Below are positions 32,328 to 42,372 of a stretch of 59,086 bases of DNA, piece after piece; positions within the stretch are counted from its first letter, which is position 1, and each line of letters begins with the position of its first letter. The translations under genes and the position numbers were made by a program. Below the pieces are notes generated by a model. That model saw only the letters and a list, made by a program, of their open reading frames with translations. It did no database searches and was not told where the DNA came from. This stretch comes from Bacteroidetes bacterium HGW-Bacteroidetes-14 (GTDB lineage Bacteria; Bacteroidota; Bacteroidia; Bacteroidales; UBA932). The stretch lies in contig PHDP01000002.1 in the NCBI GenBank assembly GCA_002842655.1, positions 1-59,086 on the forward strand. Direction: 5' to 3'.

Positions 32328-35313
32328 ACTCAGCAAAAATTTCATCCACAAAAATAAAGGCCTGGCCGCCGAAGCCTTCGTGCCATTGTGGAATTGCGCC
32401 GTAGTTCTTTGCAAAGACTTTAAGGAACCGGCCTTTTGCAGAGACGTTACCAAGAACCATATCCTTAATCTGAACATCCAGATCCTGGTCGCCAACGGAA
32501 TTATCAACTTTACCTATCAGAGAGTACTCCCTGCCATCCTCTGAGATATAAAACTCAACATATTTTGGCATCCAGATCCACGATCTGGCATCCTGAAGAA
32601 AACCGGCACCAACCCTCTGCAATGACTTTACAGACCCCATGTCAATAACAGCAGTAAAGTCGGTATTCTGATACCCCTGCCATCCGCCAAGGCGGAAGTT
32701 TTTGCTGCCCCTGACGCCGTCAATGAGACCCTCATTTCCTCCGGCATTGTACTGAGGATTATATTTTGAAAGAATATTAATATTCCATCCCTGATTAATC
32801 TTCTTGAACGAAGCCTCAACAGTGAAGCTCTTAATCCCGCCTGCACTCACAGAATAAGCATGAATCTTCGCATTCTCCCTCAGAACAAGTGCAGATGAGT
32901 ACTCTGTAAACTCTTCATCAGACTCCTCCTCGTCGTCAAGATGCTCAATTCTGAAGAAAACCTTATCTTCTCCCGAAAAAGCATTCAGCCTGACCACAAG
33001 CGAATCCCTGAAAATATTATTGTCATACCCGAACCAAGGAGAGACAGTGACCGGCATATCACCAATAAAAGAGGATGGTCTCTCTGCATGTGCCGCCCCA
33101 AAAGTCACAGATGGTTTACTGCCCATCTTAAGCTCAAGGTTACTGCCTGCCATTATATCCGAGTGCATGAGAAACGATTTGCCATAAACAGCTCCGTTGA
33201 GTGAAGCACCCTGAACATATATCTCCTTTCCGGAGTCAAACGACTTGCCTGCACCATTTGCAGTAATGGTAAAACTCTTGCCATTTTCAAGCTTCACCAC
33301 GCTCTTTTCAAAGAGTGGTGAGCCCAGGGCATAGGTGTTGTCGCCCGGGCAAACAGGATAGAATCCAAGAGCGCTCATCACATACCATGCACTCATCTGA
33401 CCGCAGTCGTCATTGCCGCTCAGCCCGTCAGGAGTAGAAGTGTAGAGGGTTTTCATAATTTTGCGAACCATCTCCTGAGTTTTCCATGGCGCACCCGCAT
33501 AATTGTAAAGATAGGCCACATGGTGGCTTGGTTCATTCCCGTGTGCATACTGGCCAATAAGACCAGTAATGTCTACCTGAGTACGTCCCGTTGTCTGCGC
33601 AGGAGCTGTAAAAAGTTCATCAAGTTTCCTGATATATGCTGCATCTCCTCCCAGCAACTTAATGTGTGTCTCAATATCCTGCGGTACATAGAAGCTGTAC
33701 TGCCATGAATTGGCCTCAGTGAAGTGCACATTCACCTCAGAAGGAGAGAAAGGGGAGAGCCACCTGCCGTTCAGGCGCGGACGCATAAAACCGGTAGAGG
33801 GATCAAAGAGATTTTTGTAATACTGAGCTCTGCGGATATACCTTTTGTAGATATCGTCGCGCCCAAGGAGACGTGCGGTCTGTGCAATGCACCAGTCGTC
33901 ATATGCATATTCAAGCGTCTTGGAAACCGATTCGTGCTCCAGCTCCGCCGGAACAAAACCCTGCCTGCCAAAAATGTTTATTCCATACTCCTTTTTGACC
34001 GAGCTCTCAAGCATCGCGTCCAGAGCGTCATATTTTTCAAACCCGCCAATACCCTTGCGGATAGCATCGGCCATTACCGAAACCGAGTGGTAACCAATCA
34101 TGCAGTTAGTCTCATTCCCGGACAGCTCCCAGATTGGAAGCTTCTCTGCCTGTTCATAAATAGCGAGGAAAGAGCGTATAAAATCTGTTGTCCTCTTCTG
34201 ATCAATGATTGTAAGGAGCGGGTGCAGTGTCCTGTAGGTATCCCACAGAGAAAATACAGTATACTGCTCATAACCCTCTGCAGTGTAAACCTCCCTGTCC
34301 ATTCCCCTGTACTCGCCGTTATAGTCTGAGTAAAGGTTTGGTGCAATTCCGGTGTGGTAGAGAGCCGTGTAGAAGGTTTTTAAAGCCTCCTGATCCTTAC
34401 CTGTTACCTCAATCCTGCCAAGAAACTCATTCCACGCATCCTCAGTACTTTTTAGAATCTTATTAAAATCCCAGTCAGCAGACTCGGAGGTCATATTTTT
34501 CATTGCATTCTCCTCAGAAACAGAAGAGATACCAACCTTAGCCATCACAACATTAGCACTGCCCGACTCAAATTCAAAGAGAGCCTTGCAGTTCTTGCCC
34601 TTTATCGTTTTAACGGCAGCACCGCCTGCACCAGTAACAGGAGCCTCGTCAAGAAATAGCTTAGCACTCTTCACCGGCTGCGAAAACTCAATGTAGAAAT
34701 ATACAATCTGATCCTTTGCCCACGATTTAGAACGTCTGTAACCCTTAACAGCCCTGTCTCCCACCATCTCAATACGCGAGTCCAGAACAGGATCCCTGTG
34801 AAGCAGGTCCAGAACTATCTGTGCTTTTGCCCCGCCTGCATAGGTGTACTCATGAAAGCCCATTCTCCTTCCCGATGTGAGTCTTGCCTTAACCTTCCAG
34901 GTTTCCAGCAACACCTCATAATATCCGGGAGAGGCCTTCTCATTTTTATGGCTGAAGGCCGATTTGTACTCTTCGTTTATGAGTTTGTCGCCGCTAAAGC
35001 CGCTCACAGGCATGAGCAGAATGTCGCAGTAGTCAGGAACACCAGTTCCGCTCAGGTGCGTATGGCTGAATCCGTATATGAATTTATCTGAATAGTGGTA
35101 TCCCGAACAGCCGTCCCATCCGGTAAGGCGGGTATCCGGGCTAAGCTGAACCATACCAAAAGGGTAGGTGGCTCCCGGGAAGGTATGCCCGTGAAAGTCT
35201 GTTCCTACAAAAGGATTGACATACTGAATTTTACTCTGCGCCTGAGCGCCGGCGGGAATCTGTACCGCAAAAAATGCAATGAATGCAAAAGCGGCAAAAA
35301 TAATTCGCTTCAT
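32326..35313 (-). CDS. GH92 family alpha-mannosidase with C-terminal discoidin-like domain
   Basis: The 995-residue secreted enzyme has a signal peptide (MKRIIFAAFAFIAFFAVQIP...AQA), an N-terminal beta domain (YVNPFVGTDFHGHTFPGATY) and a GH92 catalytic domain with WELSGNETNCMIGYHS and GNDDCGQMSAWYVMSALGFY, the family's calcium/catalytic motifs. After ~780 come a chitobiase-C-like segment and a galactose-binding/F5-8-type-C-like domain (about 855-995, GLIDGVRGSKNFRLGGWQGY). It trims alpha-mannose from host or yeast glycans, probably exo-acting. No SusC/SusD genes accompany it. The ATG at 35313 is preferred, starting the signal peptide. Confidence 0.93.
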   Translation of the reverse strand: MKRIIFAAFAFIAFFAVQIPAGAQAQSKIQYVNPFVGTDFHGHTFPGATYPFGMVQLSPDTRLTGWDGCSGYHYSDKFIYGFSHTHLSGTGVPDYCDILLMPVSGFSGDKLINEEYKSAFSHKNEKASPGYYEVLLETWKVKARLTSGRRMGFHEYTYAGGAKAQIVLDLLHRDPVLDSRIEMVGDRAVKGYRRSKSWAKDQIVYFYIEFSQPVKSAKLFLDEAPVTGAGGAAVKTIKGKNCKALFEFESGSANVVMAKVGISSVSEENAMKNMTSESADWDFNKILKSTEDAWNEFLGRIEVTGKDQEALKTFYTALYHTGIAPNLYSDYNGEYRGMDREVYTAEGYEQYTVFSLWDTYRTLHPLLTIIDQKRTTDFIRSFLAIYEQAEKLPIWELSGNETNCMIGYHSVSVMADAIRKGIGGFEKYDALDAMLESSVKKEYGINIFGRQGFVPAELEHESVSKTLEYAYDDWCIAQTARLLGRDDIYKRYIRRAQYYKNLFDPSTGFMRPRLNGRWLSPFSPSEVNVHFTEANSWQYSFYVPQDIETHIKLLGGDAAYIRKLDELFTAPAQTTGRTQVDITGLIGQYAHGNEPSHHVAYLYNYAGAPWKTQEMVRKIMKTLYTSTPDGLSGNDDCGQMSAWYVMSALGFYPVCPGDNTYALGSPLFEKSVVKLENGKSFTITANGAGKSFDSGKEIYVQGASLNGAVYGKSFLMHSDIMAGSNLELKMGSKPSVTFGAAHAERPSSFIGDMPVTVSPWFGYDNNIFRDSLVVRLNAFSGEDKVFFRIEHLDDEEESDEEFTEYSSALVLRENAKIHAYSVSAGGIKSFTVEASFKKINQGWNINILSKYNPQYNAGGNEGLIDGVRGSKNFRLGGWQGYQNTDFTAVIDMGSVKSLQRVGAGFLQDARSWIWMPKYVEFYISEDGREYSLIGKVDNSVGDQDLDVQIKDMVLGNVSAKGRFLKVFAKNYGAIPQWHEGFGGQAFIFVDEIFAE

Positions 35314-35339
35314 AAGGGTAGATTGACATTTGTTATATG

Positions 35340-35347
35340 CAAATATA
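35340..35347 (-). promoter_or_regulatory. -7 box for the GH92 gene
   Basis: The minus strand reads TATATTTG, 26 nt upstream of the ATG at 35313. This suggests the mannosidase has its own promoter although it lies only 42 nt behind the upstream gene. Confidence 0.5.
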
Positions 35348-35355
35348 CCCAATAA

Positions 35356-36561
35356 TTATTTTACCTGTGAGAAAATCCTCTGCCACAGAGCAGCCTCATT
35401 TGAGAGATCTGAAATAATTTTATCTGCCAGCCCGAATCCGGATGCATCACCGCTGAAACCCCACGGAGAGCCGTCGGACGAGTTCCCTATGTCCCACCTG
35501 ATTGTTAAAAGCTGAGGAACATGAGCCGGTCTTCCCTTTTTTACCAGCTGCGGATTGGGCCGTGAAAGCGGAATCCCCTCCTTCACCCCTGCCTTAACAA
35601 GGCCTGAGCCCTGGCCATACTGAACAGAAATATCCTCAGAGAGGTAAGCCTGAGCCCTCCTCTCCTCATCGCTCATCGCTGCCAGCTCAGCTTTGATTGC
35701 CATTATCTTTTTTCTCACCGGGTCAAGCTCTGCCTTCATGGCATCATCCTTTGAAAATCCAGGCTCCGGAGTAAAATCTATCGAGGCAACCTCTTTCTTC
35801 ATAATCTCCATTGATTTTCTGAAGTCCTCCGCAAGTTTTTTATCCTGTTTTAAAAGCACCTTGTATGTCTCTTCCATCTCCTTTAGTGACTCATCCATCT
35901 TTGCCTTCATCTCAGCAGGATTCTCCTCATTATCCTCCTGGCTGAATGCAGCCATCTTTACCCCAAGCATCTCCTCCTCCCTTGCAAGGCAAGCCTTAGC
36001 ATACTCCTCCCTGGTGCATGGAATAAATGCACTCTCTGCCATGGGAGATATAACCGCAATGTTTCCCAGATTTGTCTGGTAAACAGGATATCCGTGAAAT
36101 TCGTGAACCCTTGCCGGAGTTGCAATTATGTCACCAACAACAGGATTCCCGGCAATTGACCCGGGATTGTTAACTGTTATGGTAAAGCCGGATGACGACC
36201 CAGACGGGAACCTCTCTCCGCCATCCTTCACATAAACACTAAGTGAAAGTGAGAGTGAAATTCTGTCAGAAAGATATGCGAAAAACCTCCCTTTAGCCCC
36301 AACCGGAGGTCTGAGCCCGCTCCAAGAGGATATTATTTCAGAAACTGAATTCAGGTAATTTAAACAACTTGCAGAAGACTCTCCGGGGTAGGTTTCAGAG
36401 AAATCTGAGGCGACTGATTTCTCAAATGTAAGTTCCCCTTTTGAGTCCGGTAAAAAGATTCGCTCATCAATTACCACCTCTCTCTCCTGAGCAGTGAGCA
36501 GGTTCCCTGAGGCAATTACAAACCACAGGAAGAGAGACAGGCATTTAATTATGGAGTTCAT
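35356..36561 (-). CDS. Secreted protein of unknown function with coiled coil
   Basis: The 401-residue protein has a signal peptide (IIKCLSLFLWFVIASGNLLTAQ) and a mixed beta N-terminal half. A charged helical stretch at about 205-295 (MDESLKEMEETYKVLLKQDK) is likely coiled coil. I recognise no family. Its ATG at 36561 lies 17 nt inside the end of the upstream gene, so the two are coupled. It is the last of three codirectional exported proteins (37443-38759, 36545-37438, this one), which suggests they work together in the envelope. Confidence 0.75.
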   Translation of the reverse strand: MNSIIKCLSLFLWFVIASGNLLTAQEREVVIDERIFLPDSKGELTFEKSVASDFSETYPGESSASCLNYLNSVSEIISSWSGLRPPVGAKGRFFAYLSDRISLSLSLSVYVKDGGERFPSGSSSGFTITVNNPGSIAGNPVVGDIIATPARVHEFHGYPVYQTNLGNIAVISPMAESAFIPCTREEYAKACLAREEEMLGVKMAAFSQEDNEENPAEMKAKMDESLKEMEETYKVLLKQDKKLAEDFRKSMEIMKKEVASIDFTPEPGFSKDDAMKAELDPVRKKIMAIKAELAAMSDEERRAQAYLSEDISVQYGQGSGLVKAGVKEGIPLSRPNPQLVKKGRPAHVPQLLTIRWDIGNSSDGSPWGFSGDASGFGLADKIISDLSNEAALWQRIFSQVK

Positions 36562-37438
36562 ACTTCCCAGCCCAGAAATCGTAGCTTCTGGCCAATATGT
36601 ATGAATAATCCTCAACAGCCTTAATGGCATAGGTCTCGTTATCCACTACAGGCGGCTGTTTATTGAACTGAAGTCTGAAGATCTCTGCCTCAATCTGTGC
36701 AACCTCCCTTAGCATTGGAATCATCTTTTTAGTAAAGCTCAGGTGACTCTCAACATAATTTATCCATAGCGGAGACATATTGCCGCAGTATTTTACCTGC
36801 TCGCTGTGACAAGCCTTGGTATAGGCCTCCCACCTTCTTGCATCAGCCGCAGTAGCGCCCTCCCCATGGGTTACATCTTTAACGCTCTCTGCAAGAATTG
36901 CCAGAGCCTTGTTGAGTTTGCGGGTCTCAAGTGTGTCAGCAATCTCAATATCTTTTGCTCTTGAGGCAATAACCCCTTTCATGACCTCCATCTCATCCAC
37001 AAGAGCCTTCTGCCTTTGGGCGAGGCTTGTCATTTTTTGCGCATTACTGTTTTTGCCTGCATTGCCAGACATACTCTGAGCCATCATCTTCTCTGCATAC
37101 TCCTTAGCCCACTTTTCCTGTTCTGCCTCACTCATGTTTTCCAGTTTTTCAACCTCCTTCATGCTGATTCCGGCTTTGGACAATGCCGCCGCAGCCATTT
37201 CATCTGCATCATCCTGCTGATACTCCTCACCTTTCTGGCTCAGCTTCTCTGAATAATTTCTGAAGGCCTTGCTAAACACATCAATCTGCTTGCTGAACTT
37301 TGCAATAACAGATGTATCTGCAGTACAGCTTACATTTGGAACAGGAGGGAGCAGTGCCATGAAAGCCTCAGCCGTGCTCTGTCCCGCTGCCTGAGCCCAC
37401 AAGAGCGACAGTGCAGCACAAATAAGAACTCGTTTCAT
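36545..37438 (-). CDS. Secreted helical protein of unknown function
   Basis: The 297-residue protein has a signal peptide (MKRVLICAALSLLWAQAAGQ) and is mostly alpha-helical, rich in K, E, M and A (VEKLENMSEAEQEKWAKEYA, EKMMAQSMSG). Two Cys occur in the mature part (about 40 and 210), perhaps forming a disulfide. No domain is recognised. It starts 4 nt after the OmpA-family gene and overlaps the next gene by 17 nt. Confidence 0.75.
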   Translation of the reverse strand: MKRVLICAALSLLWAQAAGQSTAEAFMALLPPVPNVSCTADTSVIAKFSKQIDVFSKAFRNYSEKLSQKGEEYQQDDADEMAAAALSKAGISMKEVEKLENMSEAEQEKWAKEYAEKMMAQSMSGNAGKNSNAQKMTSLAQRQKALVDEMEVMKGVIASRAKDIEIADTLETRKLNKALAILAESVKDVTHGEGATAADARRWEAYTKACHSEQVKYCGNMSPLWINYVESHLSFTKKMIPMLREVAQIEAEIFRLQFNKQPPVVDNETYAIKAVEDYSYILARSYDFWAGKYELHN

Positions 37439-37442
37439 AATC

Positions 37443-38759
37443 TTAAAGTTTTATGAATTCAACTCTTCTGTTCTTAGCCTTATTCTCAGGCTTGTCGTTG
37501 GCAGCCACAGGCTGATTCTCTCCCAGTCCGTCGGTAACTATTCTGTCACCCGCAATTTTAAACTCTGTTTCCAGATAGCGCTTTACATTCGCTGCCCTTC
37601 GTTTTGACAGATCGAGATTGAGAGCGTCGTTTCCATCGCTGTCTGTATGTCCCACAATCTTGATTTTAACATCAGGATTCTCACTCAGGACTGCAGCAAT
37701 CTCTTTAACCGACCCGTAGGATTCGGCCTTAACCACATCCTTCCCGGAATCGAAGTAGATTCCGTAAGAGACAATCTTACCCTCTGTGAGAAGCTTGCTG
37801 CGCATATCAGGCGCTGCAGATGTGATTTTGATGTTGGTAATATATGGCCAGCTGTGTGCGTCCCATCCTGAGAAGCGCAGTCTGTTGAACATGGTACCCG
37901 CATAGATATTTGTAGGAGAATCAAGAACCTTTGCTCCCTCATGATAGATTCTCACCCTTCTTTTCTGAATCCATACAATCACATGGTTAGGCTTCTCAAG
38001 AGTTACCGGATTCTTTGCAGCCTGAGCTGTGAGCCAGTCCTGATCCGGTGCATATCCCTTAGTCTCCCATCCGTCATTCTTAGGTGTGATATGAAGTCCC
38101 CTTACTCCCGGGTAGAGGTCGTCATTCATCTCTTTGCGGTCAGATGGATCATCTTCGTAAAGCGTTAGTGAAATCCCGTACTGGTATACATCATCGGGAA
38201 TGATATCAAACTCAATAATAAAATTGTCAGGGAATGCGATGTTCTTAGTGTAGCAATAGACAGCGTCCTCCCCGTTGAGGTGAAGCCACTTTCCCCCGGC
38301 CAGGTTAACACTCTTTACCTCACCGCTTCCGTTGGATGTCCAGAGGGCAGGAAAATCACCAATGGCATCCTGAGAAAAGTCTTCAAAATAGAGAATCTTG
38401 TCTCCGGGAACAAAGTCATATTGTGTAAATGAAGTAAGCTTCTGCTGCTGAGGTTTGTCCGCTTCGGTTTTAGTGTTTTTACTCTTTGCGGCACTCTCAT
38501 CTTCATCCCCGGACTCTTCATTTTCACTTTTTGCCTGTTTACTCTCCTCTCCCTCCTCGCCGCTCTTTTTCTTAGTTCCCTTTTCTACTGCCTCAAACCC
38601 CTTCTCCATTACCTCTTCTGTCTTCTCCTCAACTTTTTGTTCCACCTTCTCCTTGGCCTTCTCCTTGGCTTTGTTTCCCAGTGAGTTAAGCCAGCTTTGT
38701 CCCTGCATGCTGCCGGCGGCCAGCATCAGGATGCAAATAGTCAATATTATTCTTTTCAT
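37443..38759 (-). CDS. OmpA-family protein with concanavalin-like central domain
   Basis: The 438-residue protein has a signal peptide (MKRIILTICILMLAAGSMQGQ) and a strongly charged low-complexity region (about 30-105, KEKAKEKVEQKVEEKTEEV then acidic). A central beta region (about 115-315) resembles a concanavalin/laminin-G-like sandwich. A C-terminal OmpA peptidoglycan-binding domain (about 325-438) has GHTDSDGNDALNLDLSKRRA and NRRVEFIKL. It probably ties an outer-membrane or periplasmic assembly to peptidoglycan; no beta-barrel is seen. Confidence 0.85.
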   Translation of the reverse strand: MKRIILTICILMLAAGSMQGQSWLNSLGNKAKEKAKEKVEQKVEEKTEEVMEKGFEAVEKGTKKKSGEEGEESKQAKSENEESGDEDESAAKSKNTKTEADKPQQQKLTSFTQYDFVPGDKILYFEDFSQDAIGDFPALWTSNGSGEVKSVNLAGGKWLHLNGEDAVYCYTKNIAFPDNFIIEFDIIPDDVYQYGISLTLYEDDPSDRKEMNDDLYPGVRGLHITPKNDGWETKGYAPDQDWLTAQAAKNPVTLEKPNHVIVWIQKRRVRIYHEGAKVLDSPTNIYAGTMFNRLRFSGWDAHSWPYITNIKITSAAPDMRSKLLTEGKIVSYGIYFDSGKDVVKAESYGSVKEIAAVLSENPDVKIKIVGHTDSDGNDALNLDLSKRRAANVKRYLETEFKIAGDRIVTDGLGENQPVAANDKPENKAKNRRVEFIKL

Positions 38760-38827
38760 TGCAAAAAACTTTTTTGAAAGTTACTATGCAACAAAGAGAT
38801 AAAATTGTAAAAAACGGCAATAAAGTG

Positions 38828-39649
38828 CTAAAAACCAGAGTAGATTTTTACCAGTTCGAGATCTCGTTTAAAGAACTTTCCCGGGCACTCCCCGAGGATT
38901 TTTTTGATATCGTGATCAAGGTGTGACTGGTCAAAGAAATTTCCCCTGTATGTCAGATCCATCAGGTTCTGATTGCCTGACTCATAAATATGTCTCCACA
39001 GAAGGTGAACTCTTACAAGGCGGGAGAGACCCTTGGCAGATATGCCAACCCTTTTTCTGAACTGATTTCTGAAGGTCCTGTCACTCATCCCGGAGATTCC
39101 GGTGAGGGCAGAGATTTTCATACATCCACCGGAGACAAAGATGGTTTCATAGACACGGTCAATTTCATCAGGGACATAATTTTCGATATGGTAAGTGGTG
39201 CTTATGTAATCAGAAAATAACACAATTTGCTCCTCGGGTGTAGTGCAGTTTCTCATTTCGTGCCAGAGTTTCTCCGGGATAAACTCTTCTGCAGAAATAT
39301 ACGGAACCTCCCTGCCTCCGGTGAGGGAAATGCCTGTAAGCCCTGTAAGAACGCTGCTTTTGCATACAACAATAAGTGAACTCATTTCGCACTGCGGAAC
39401 GACATTTACATATCCCAGGTAGGGGAGTGTCAGAAAATATGGAGGGAGAAACCTCTCTGCCGCATCCTCTGTGCTCATCTTGATTTTTCCGCAGAAATTG
39501 AAGACCAGATTACATGATCCGTCAGGAATGTGTTTGTCTCCGGGCCTGTTTTCGGGATAGACTGTAAGATCCAGTGCAATGAATTTTCTGACCAGAACAG
39601 AGATGTTTCCGGCGGGTTCAATTATTCTTGATACAAAATTCCCTTCCAT
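38828..39649 (-). CDS. AraC family transcriptional regulator
   Basis: The 273-residue protein has an N-terminal sensing domain of the DUF6597 type (residues ~5-130, HIPDGSCNLVFNF) and a C-terminal AraC helix-turn-helix pair (about 175-265; GCMKISALTGISGMSDRTFR and MDLTYRGNFFDQSHLDHDIK). It is transcribed in the same direction as the OmpA-family trio, 68 nt upstream, and may regulate it. Ligand unknown. Confidence 0.87.
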   Translation of the reverse strand: MEGNFVSRIIEPAGNISVLVRKFIALDLTVYPENRPGDKHIPDGSCNLVFNFCGKIKMSTEDAAERFLPPYFLTLPYLGYVNVVPQCEMSSLIVVCKSSVLTGLTGISLTGGREVPYISAEEFIPEKLWHEMRNCTTPEEQIVLFSDYISTTYHIENYVPDEIDRVYETIFVSGGCMKISALTGISGMSDRTFRNQFRKRVGISAKGLSRLVRVHLLWRHIYESGNQNLMDLTYRGNFFDQSHLDHDIKKILGECPGKFFKRDLELVKIYSGF

Positions 39650-39708
39650 AGCGAAACGGATTTATAACAATTATTCGCTATAAAGTTATGAATTTTTCTC
39701 CGGTAACT

Positions 39709-40725
39709 TCAGAAAAGATCGGAATGATTAACAAACCATTTGTATAGTTGCCCAATACCCTCAGAGAGAGGAGTGTCCGGGCGGTAGCCAAAATCCTGCT
39801 CTAGCATGGATGTATCTGCATAGGTCTGGAATACATCGCCTTGTTGCATTCCCGTCATCTCTTTAATTGCACTCTTGCCTGAAACCTTTTCAATCGTCTC
39901 TATAAAATCGGTAAGACGAACAGGTTTGCTGTTCCCGATGTTGTAGATTCTGTGCAGATTTTCACCTGCAGGGACCGGTGTCTCCGCAACAGAAACCACA
40001 CCCTTAACAATATCGTCAATGAATGTGAAATCTCTGTATAGTTCACCGTTATTGAAAACCTTTATTGGTTTGCCCTGCTCAATTGCTTTCAAAAAGAGCA
40101 TGGGAGCCATGTCGGGTCTGCCCCAGGGGCCGTAAACCGTGAAGAACCTTAGTCCTGTAGCGGGAATTGAATAGAGCTTTGAATAGACACCCGCCATAAG
40201 TTCATCGGCCTTTTTTGTTGCAGCATAAAGACTTACAGGATAGTCAGTTCGGTCGGTTTCAGAAAACGGAACCTTCTCATTCAGGCCATAAACACTGCTG
40301 GAGCTTGCATAAACAAGTTGCTTAACGGGAAATCTTCTGCACGCCTCAAGGATATTAAGAAATCCGTCAATATTCGATTTAATGTATGCATGCGGATTCT
40401 CTATTGAATAGCGCACCCCCGCCTGGGCAGCGAGATTGCATACAACATCAAACCGGTGCTCCTCAAAGAGGGAGGCGACAGCATTCATGTCAGAGATATC
40501 GGCCTTAATAAACTTGTAACCGGGATACTTTGTGCTGCTCACCGGCCTGCCGCTCTCCATTTCGCTGCGGGAGAATCCGCTCTCTTCGCCCCTTGCAAAT
40601 TTAAGCCTTACATCGTAGTAGTCATTGATATTGTCAAGACCAACCACCTCATGCCCCGCCTTAGCAAGTGCAATGGCAGTATGAAATCCTATGAATCCGG
40701 CCGAGCCTGTGACAAGTATCTTCAT
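39709..40725 (-). CDS. NAD-dependent epimerase, UDP-glucuronate 4-epimerase-like
   Basis: This 338-residue SDR protein has the Rossmann GSAGFIGFHTAIALA, the YAATKKADELM (YxxxK) motif and DNINDYYDVRLKFAR, which together with TVYGPWGRPDMA is characteristic of UDP-GlcA 4-epimerases (CapI/LpsL type). It would make UDP-galacturonate for envelope polysaccharide or lipid A. It starts 18 nt after the GT39 gene ends. UDP-glucose epimerase activity cannot be ruled out. Confidence 0.88.
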   Translation of the reverse strand: MKILVTGSAGFIGFHTAIALAKAGHEVVGLDNINDYYDVRLKFARGEESGFSRSEMESGRPVSSTKYPGYKFIKADISDMNAVASLFEEHRFDVVCNLAAQAGVRYSIENPHAYIKSNIDGFLNILEACRRFPVKQLVYASSSSVYGLNEKVPFSETDRTDYPVSLYAATKKADELMAGVYSKLYSIPATGLRFFTVYGPWGRPDMAPMLFLKAIEQGKPIKVFNNGELYRDFTFIDDIVKGVVSVAETPVPAGENLHRIYNIGNSKPVRLTDFIETIEKVSGKSAIKEMTGMQQGDVFQTYADTSMLEQDFGYRPDTPLSEGIGQLYKWFVNHSDLF

Positions 40726-40743
40726 TTAAAGAATTTTTTCTGA

Positions 40744-42372
40744 CTACAAAACTACATAATAGAAATAACCTACGGGGTGTTTTTCTTTATCTGCAAGCAG
40801 ATCTTTTATATCTGCATCCTTCTCCAGCTCGCTCTGCATAAGTATAAGAATGATTCTCTCCTCTGCAGCCTCGTGATCCGGTGTTGCAGCAGCCTCAATT
40901 CTCTCTCTCAGCTCCTCTTTTGAAACATCCTGCGGCAAAGCACCAATATAAACATCAATATTCTCTGCCCTTGGTATATTGTAGTACATATAGCGCATGG
41001 CTCCGTGCTCCTCTGCGGCAGCCCTGGCTTCGCGCGAAACGGCACCCATTCCAATGTTTGGATTGTATTCCGGAATAAAGAAAGATATGGTAAAGATGGC
41101 AGCCAGTAATCCAGCTCCCATGGTTATAATTGTACTGTTCAGAGATTTCTCTGCGGCTGCGGCATCTGATTTCTTTCTGCCTGAAAGCAACTGGCCCAGG
41201 GCGAGAGCTCCGGTTACTGAAACAACAGCAGCCGTTGCAATGACCCATCCGTTTTTAAGCAGTGGCTCTTCAATAAATAGGGTTGCAATAAGGGCTCCCG
41301 GGAGTGCAACAGCAAAAAGGGCTGCCGGAATTCCAATCAGCAATCTTGCAAATAGTTTTCCGCTGAATTTAGGAAGCCACAGAACTGTCATAAAGACAAA
41401 GAATGCAAATGCCGGAAGCATGTAAATCTGAATTTTCGAACTTACGAATGAGAGCATGATGAAAGTGCTCAGAAGCGATGTAAGGAAAAACTTTTCCAGA
41501 TCTGTTGAGGCAATCCTCTTTACCAGTCCTGCTGCCAGAACACCCACAATGAGGAATGCCCATGGTGCAAGAGAGTACCAGATTGCGATCATGTAATAGT
41601 AGAAAGGCTCTTTATGGTGGAATGAGTCAACTGCTCTGTTAATTGTCTGGTTAAAGAGCAGGTTGTTGATATATTCATCACCACCCTCAAGGTATGCGCT
41701 TGTAAACCAGACTGCACACAGCGCAATGATAACTGACAGTGTTCGCACACCCCAGTATTTTGCTATGGCCCTGAAGTCCCGTTTTACAATAAGGAATGTT
41801 ATAGTTGTAACCAGAGGCACCAGTATTCCGACAGGCCCCTTCGAGAAAATTGCCATGAAGACATAGACGGGGAACATCCATTTGTCACGCCTCTTCTCCT
41901 CTCCTGAGTACATTCTGAAAAATGTGTAAAGCGAGAGAACTATGAACATATTCATGAGCATGTCCATTCTGAGAACAACAGCAGAACCAATAAAGAATAC
42001 AGATGTAAGAAGCATAAGCTCTCCGGCGATTCTTCCCTGACGGGAAACCACATTACGGGTCCATCTGCCCATAATCCACAGAATCACAAGTGCCGGGATA
42101 TATGAAAAGAGTGCGAGGAAAAACATGCTGTGTGTGCCGAATATCATCTTTCCTGCCATCACTATCCACAGATAGAGCGGTGGCTTGTCTGCATAGTGAA
42201 TACCGTGGTTCGTGAATGTAAAGAGTGAACCGTTGCGGATTGCCTCCTCGGCAATGCTCATGTATCTTAGCTCGTTGTTCCTTGTGAAGTCGCGTGTGAG
42301 AAACATTGGAACCACAGCAAGGAAATAGAGAAGATACCTGTACTTAACTATTAGATTGAGAAATCTGTTCAT
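40744..42372 (-). CDS. GT39/ArnT-like membrane glycosyltransferase
   Basis: The 542-residue protein has about 11-12 membrane helices and the ArnT/PMT_2 N-terminal pattern LTRDFTRNNELRYMSIAEEA and HGIHYADKPPLYLW. It is expected to transfer a sugar from a polyprenyl phosphate to lipid A or another envelope acceptor in the periplasm. A C-terminal ~90-residue soluble region follows the last helix. It overlaps the LAB_N gene by 29 nt and, with the GT2 gene, forms a typical polyprenyl-phosphate-sugar pathway. Confidence 0.88.
   Translation of the reverse strand: MNRFLNLIVKYRYLLYFLAVVPMFLTRDFTRNNELRYMSIAEEAIRNGSLFTFTNHGIHYADKPPLYLWIVMAGKMIFGTHSMFFLALFSYIPALVILWIMGRWTRNVVSRQGRIAGELMLLTSVFFIGSAVVLRMDMLMNMFIVLSLYTFFRMYSGEEKRRDKWMFPVYVFMAIFSKGPVGILVPLVTTITFLIVKRDFRAIAKYWGVRTLSVIIALCAVWFTSAYLEGGDEYINNLLFNQTINRAVDSFHHKEPFYYYMIAIWYSLAPWAFLIVGVLAAGLVKRIASTDLEKFFLTSLLSTFIMLSFVSSKIQIYMLPAFAFFVFMTVLWLPKFSGKLFARLLIGIPAALFAVALPGALIATLFIEEPLLKNGWVIATAAVVSVTGALALGQLLSGRKKSDAAAAEKSLNSTIITMGAGLLAAIFTISFFIPEYNPNIGMGAVSREARAAAEEHGAMRYMYYNIPRAENIDVYIGALPQDVSKEELRERIEAAATPDHEAAEERIILILMQSELEKDADIKDLLADKEKHPVGYFYYVVL

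Noticed and set aside
33724-34329. 201-codon plus-strand ORF inside the GH92 gene
   Set aside because: It is antisense to the catalytic domain; the GH92 frame carries the family motifs.
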